Origin: Zeimonas sp032027205
GTDB taxonomy: Bacteria > Pseudomonadota > Gammaproteobacteria > Burkholderiales > Burkholderiaceae_E
NCBI GenBank assembly: GCA_032027205.1
Contig: JAVSMN010000001.1
Location: 1,798,001 to 1,862,000, forward strand
DNA: 64,000 bases
Direction of reading: 5' to 3'
The translations under genes and the position numbers were made by a program. Positions 62,729 through 64,000 of the stretch are shown here, in pieces (positions within the stretch are counted from its first letter, which is position 1; the number at the start of each line of letters is the position of its first letter). Below the pieces are notes generated by a model. That model was given only the letters and a program-made list of their open reading frames with translations. It was not told the origin of the DNA and did no database searches.

Positions 62729-63639
62729 CACCCTTATCGCACGACGCTCCAGTGCGCCAATTGGATCACGATTGGTTTCCGTTTCGAATCTCGACTGAGG
62801 CTACTGCTCCTGCTGCCGAGTGCAGTCTGATCGTCAGCTTAGTTGTCGTGTTGCAGCACTTCCCGATCGCTGCCAAGGCTCCATTTCCGCTGCCGGGTGC
62901 GTTGGATCGACCGTACCCTGACCTTGGCAACTACACGCATCGTGAATCCGGCTTAGGCCCCGCCTTATGGCGTGTGACGGACGAGATTGAGGCGTGCGGA
63001 GTGCCAGCCACAATTGTGGTGGAGCGCCAGGCGCTACCGTGGCTGAGCGACGTCGACGCAGTACTGCGCAATCCGCGCCATTGTGTGGTGGCAGGCGGGG
63101 AGCACGCCGTGTGCGTGCACTCCGACGACATGGGTCTCGCCGCAGAGCGACAGATCATCTTCGATTGTCTGCGTGACGTCGAGGCGATGGCCGGTAGGAA
63201 GGTGCACGGCTGGCGCTCTCCCTACTGTTCGCAGTCGCGGGCGACCCTGAGATTGTTGGCCGAGGCCGGCCTGCGCTACGTGGGCGACTTTTCGAACGAT
63301 GATCGGCCCTTCGAAATCAGCGCTGGCGGCAGATCCCTGCTTGCGGTTCCGATGAACCACTTCTACAGCGATCTGCATTTCGTTCACGCCTGCCGGCAGA
63401 GTGTAAGCGAGTACGCCAGCGCCACGATACGCGCTGCCGAATGGCTGGCCGCAGAGAGGCACCGTGCCCCGGCCGTGCTCTCGCTGGTCGTTCATCCATG
63501 GATTATGGGCGCCACGCATCGCGTTGCCACTTTTGTGGGGTTGCTGGAACGGTTGCAGGAAATGCCTGGCATTCAGTTCATGAACAGCGACGAGATTTCG
63601 GCAAGCACACAATCCGCACTTGGATCGGCGAAACGGTGA
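62725..63639 (+). CDS. Second deacetylase-like (NodB-fold) protein
   Basis: 304 residues, a divergent homologue of the previous gene product. Shared landmarks are SGLGPALWRVTDEIEACGVPATIVV, GWRSPYCSQSRATLRLLAEAGLRYVGDF and HPWIMGATHRVATFVGLLERL. Several positions that bind metal or carry charge in NodB-type enzymes are altered. The pair may form a heteromer in which one subunit is non-catalytic. It overlaps the upstream gene by 4 nt and is followed by an SDR after 4 nt. Confidence 0.75.
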   Translation: MTPLSHDAPVRQLDHDWFPFRISTEATAPAAECSLIVSLVVVLQHFPIAAKAPFPLPGALDRPYPDLGNYTHRESGLGPALWRVTDEIEACGVPATIVVERQALPWLSDVDAVLRNPRHCVVAGGEHAVCVHSDDMGLAAERQIIFDCLRDVEAMAGRKVHGWRSPYCSQSRATLRLLAEAGLRYVGDFSNDDRPFEISAGGRSLLAVPMNHFYSDLHFVHACRQSVSEYASATIRAAEWLAAERHRAPAVLSLVVHPWIMGATHRVATFVGLLERLQEMPGIQFMNSDEISASTQSALGSAKR

Positions 63640-63643
63640 TGAG

Positions 63644-64000
63644 ATGACGAATATGAACGGCCGCATCGCGGTTGTCACGGGCGGAGCTAGCGGTATCGGG
63701 CTGGCATGCGTGCGGACTTTGCTGCATTCGGGAGCAAGAGTCGGCGTCCATGATCTCGAGTTGACCGAGGAGCTCGACGGTCTTATGCGGAATCACTCCG
63801 ACAGGGCATGTTTCGCAGCCGGTGACGTATCGAATGAGTCTGACGTGCAGGCGGCGCACTGCGAAATCGTGGAACGCCTAGGACATCCAGATGGACTGGT
63901 CTGCGCAGCCGGGGTCATGAGTGGTAAGACGCTGCGCGACACTTCGATCCAACTGTGGAAAAGAACTTTCGCGGTCAATGTGGAAGGTACGGTGCTGTGG
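63644..64000 (+). CDS. Short-chain dehydrogenase/reductase, N-terminal part
   Basis: The first 119 residues of an SDR, cut by the window end. The nucleotide motif TGGASGIG (12-19), HDLELTEEL and LVCAAGVM (NNAG equivalent) are present. The catalytic Tyr-Lys lies beyond the window. It follows the second deacetylase homologue by 4 nt in the same operon. Confidence 0.9.
   Translation, partial: MTNMNGRIAVVTGGASGIGLACVRTLLHSGARVGVHDLELTEELDGLMRNHSDRACFAAGDVSNESDVQAAHCEIVERLGHPDGLVCAAGVMSGKTLRDTSIQLWKRTFAVNVEGTVLW

Noticed and set aside
1..64000. tRNA attachment site or phage integrase explaining the island
   Set aside because: No tRNA-like sequence and no tyrosine or serine recombinase was recognised. 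The comM break plus tns genes explains the insertion better.

Overview
The window reads as chromosome of a high-GC betaproteobacterium, most likely Burkholderiales. The evidence is an aerobic box-type benzoyl-CoA pathway, a TRAP transporter, a glycerol-3-phosphate (G3P) ABC operon, a DUF1840 gene and a CaiB-type CoA-transferase, in dense high-GC coding typical of that order. No rRNA, tRNA or CRISPR array was recognised.

Left part (1-28500), core-like chromosome. It opens with the 3' end of boxB and complete boxA. Next is an amidase-dctP-dctQ-dctM unit divergent from a class V aminotransferase, then an MFS gene, and a Tat-exported sulfide:quinone-reductase-like flavoprotein with a small membrane protein. 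After an alpha/beta-hydrolase lipoprotein come a nuclease-HAD-GST operon and ppa. A seven-gene minus-strand operon follows (SorC-like regulator, glpD, mgtC-like, ugpC, ugpB, ugpA, ugpE); its first five genes overlap by 4 nt. Then come DUF502, DUF1840, a lipoprotein, an MFS gene and a CoA-transferase. The section ends in the 3' part of comM, cut just upstream of its Walker B motif.

Middle part (28500 to about 56400), accessory island inserted in comM. Its main machinery is a Tn7-like/Tn6022-like transposition operon (tnsA-tnsB-small ORF-tnsC-tniQ-tniQ, 46.3-53.4 kb). comM is a known target of that family. Cargo between the comM junction and tnsA is mostly defence and conflict genes. It includes a DUF4258-like protein with a catalytically degenerate methylase-specificity fusion, a type I R-M system (hsdMSR), and a small-alarmone-synthetase operon whose upstream partner is frameshifted. 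It also holds a uracil-DNA glycosylase, an integron gene cassette bounded by two attC-like hairpins without an integrase, and several decayed genes and IS3 remnants. Beyond tniQ2 are IS3 scars, a DUF2384 antitoxin-like gene and an H-NS-family gene. The other half of comM and the distal transposon end are not in the window.

Right part (56400-64000), a metabolic block all on the plus strand. A three-subunit molybdopterin/FeS/NrfD membrane oxidoreductase without a Tat signal is followed by a separately promoted operon of a PhyH dioxygenase, two NodB/PuuE-like deacetylase homologues and a truncated SDR. Whether it is transposon cargo or chromosome cannot be decided here.
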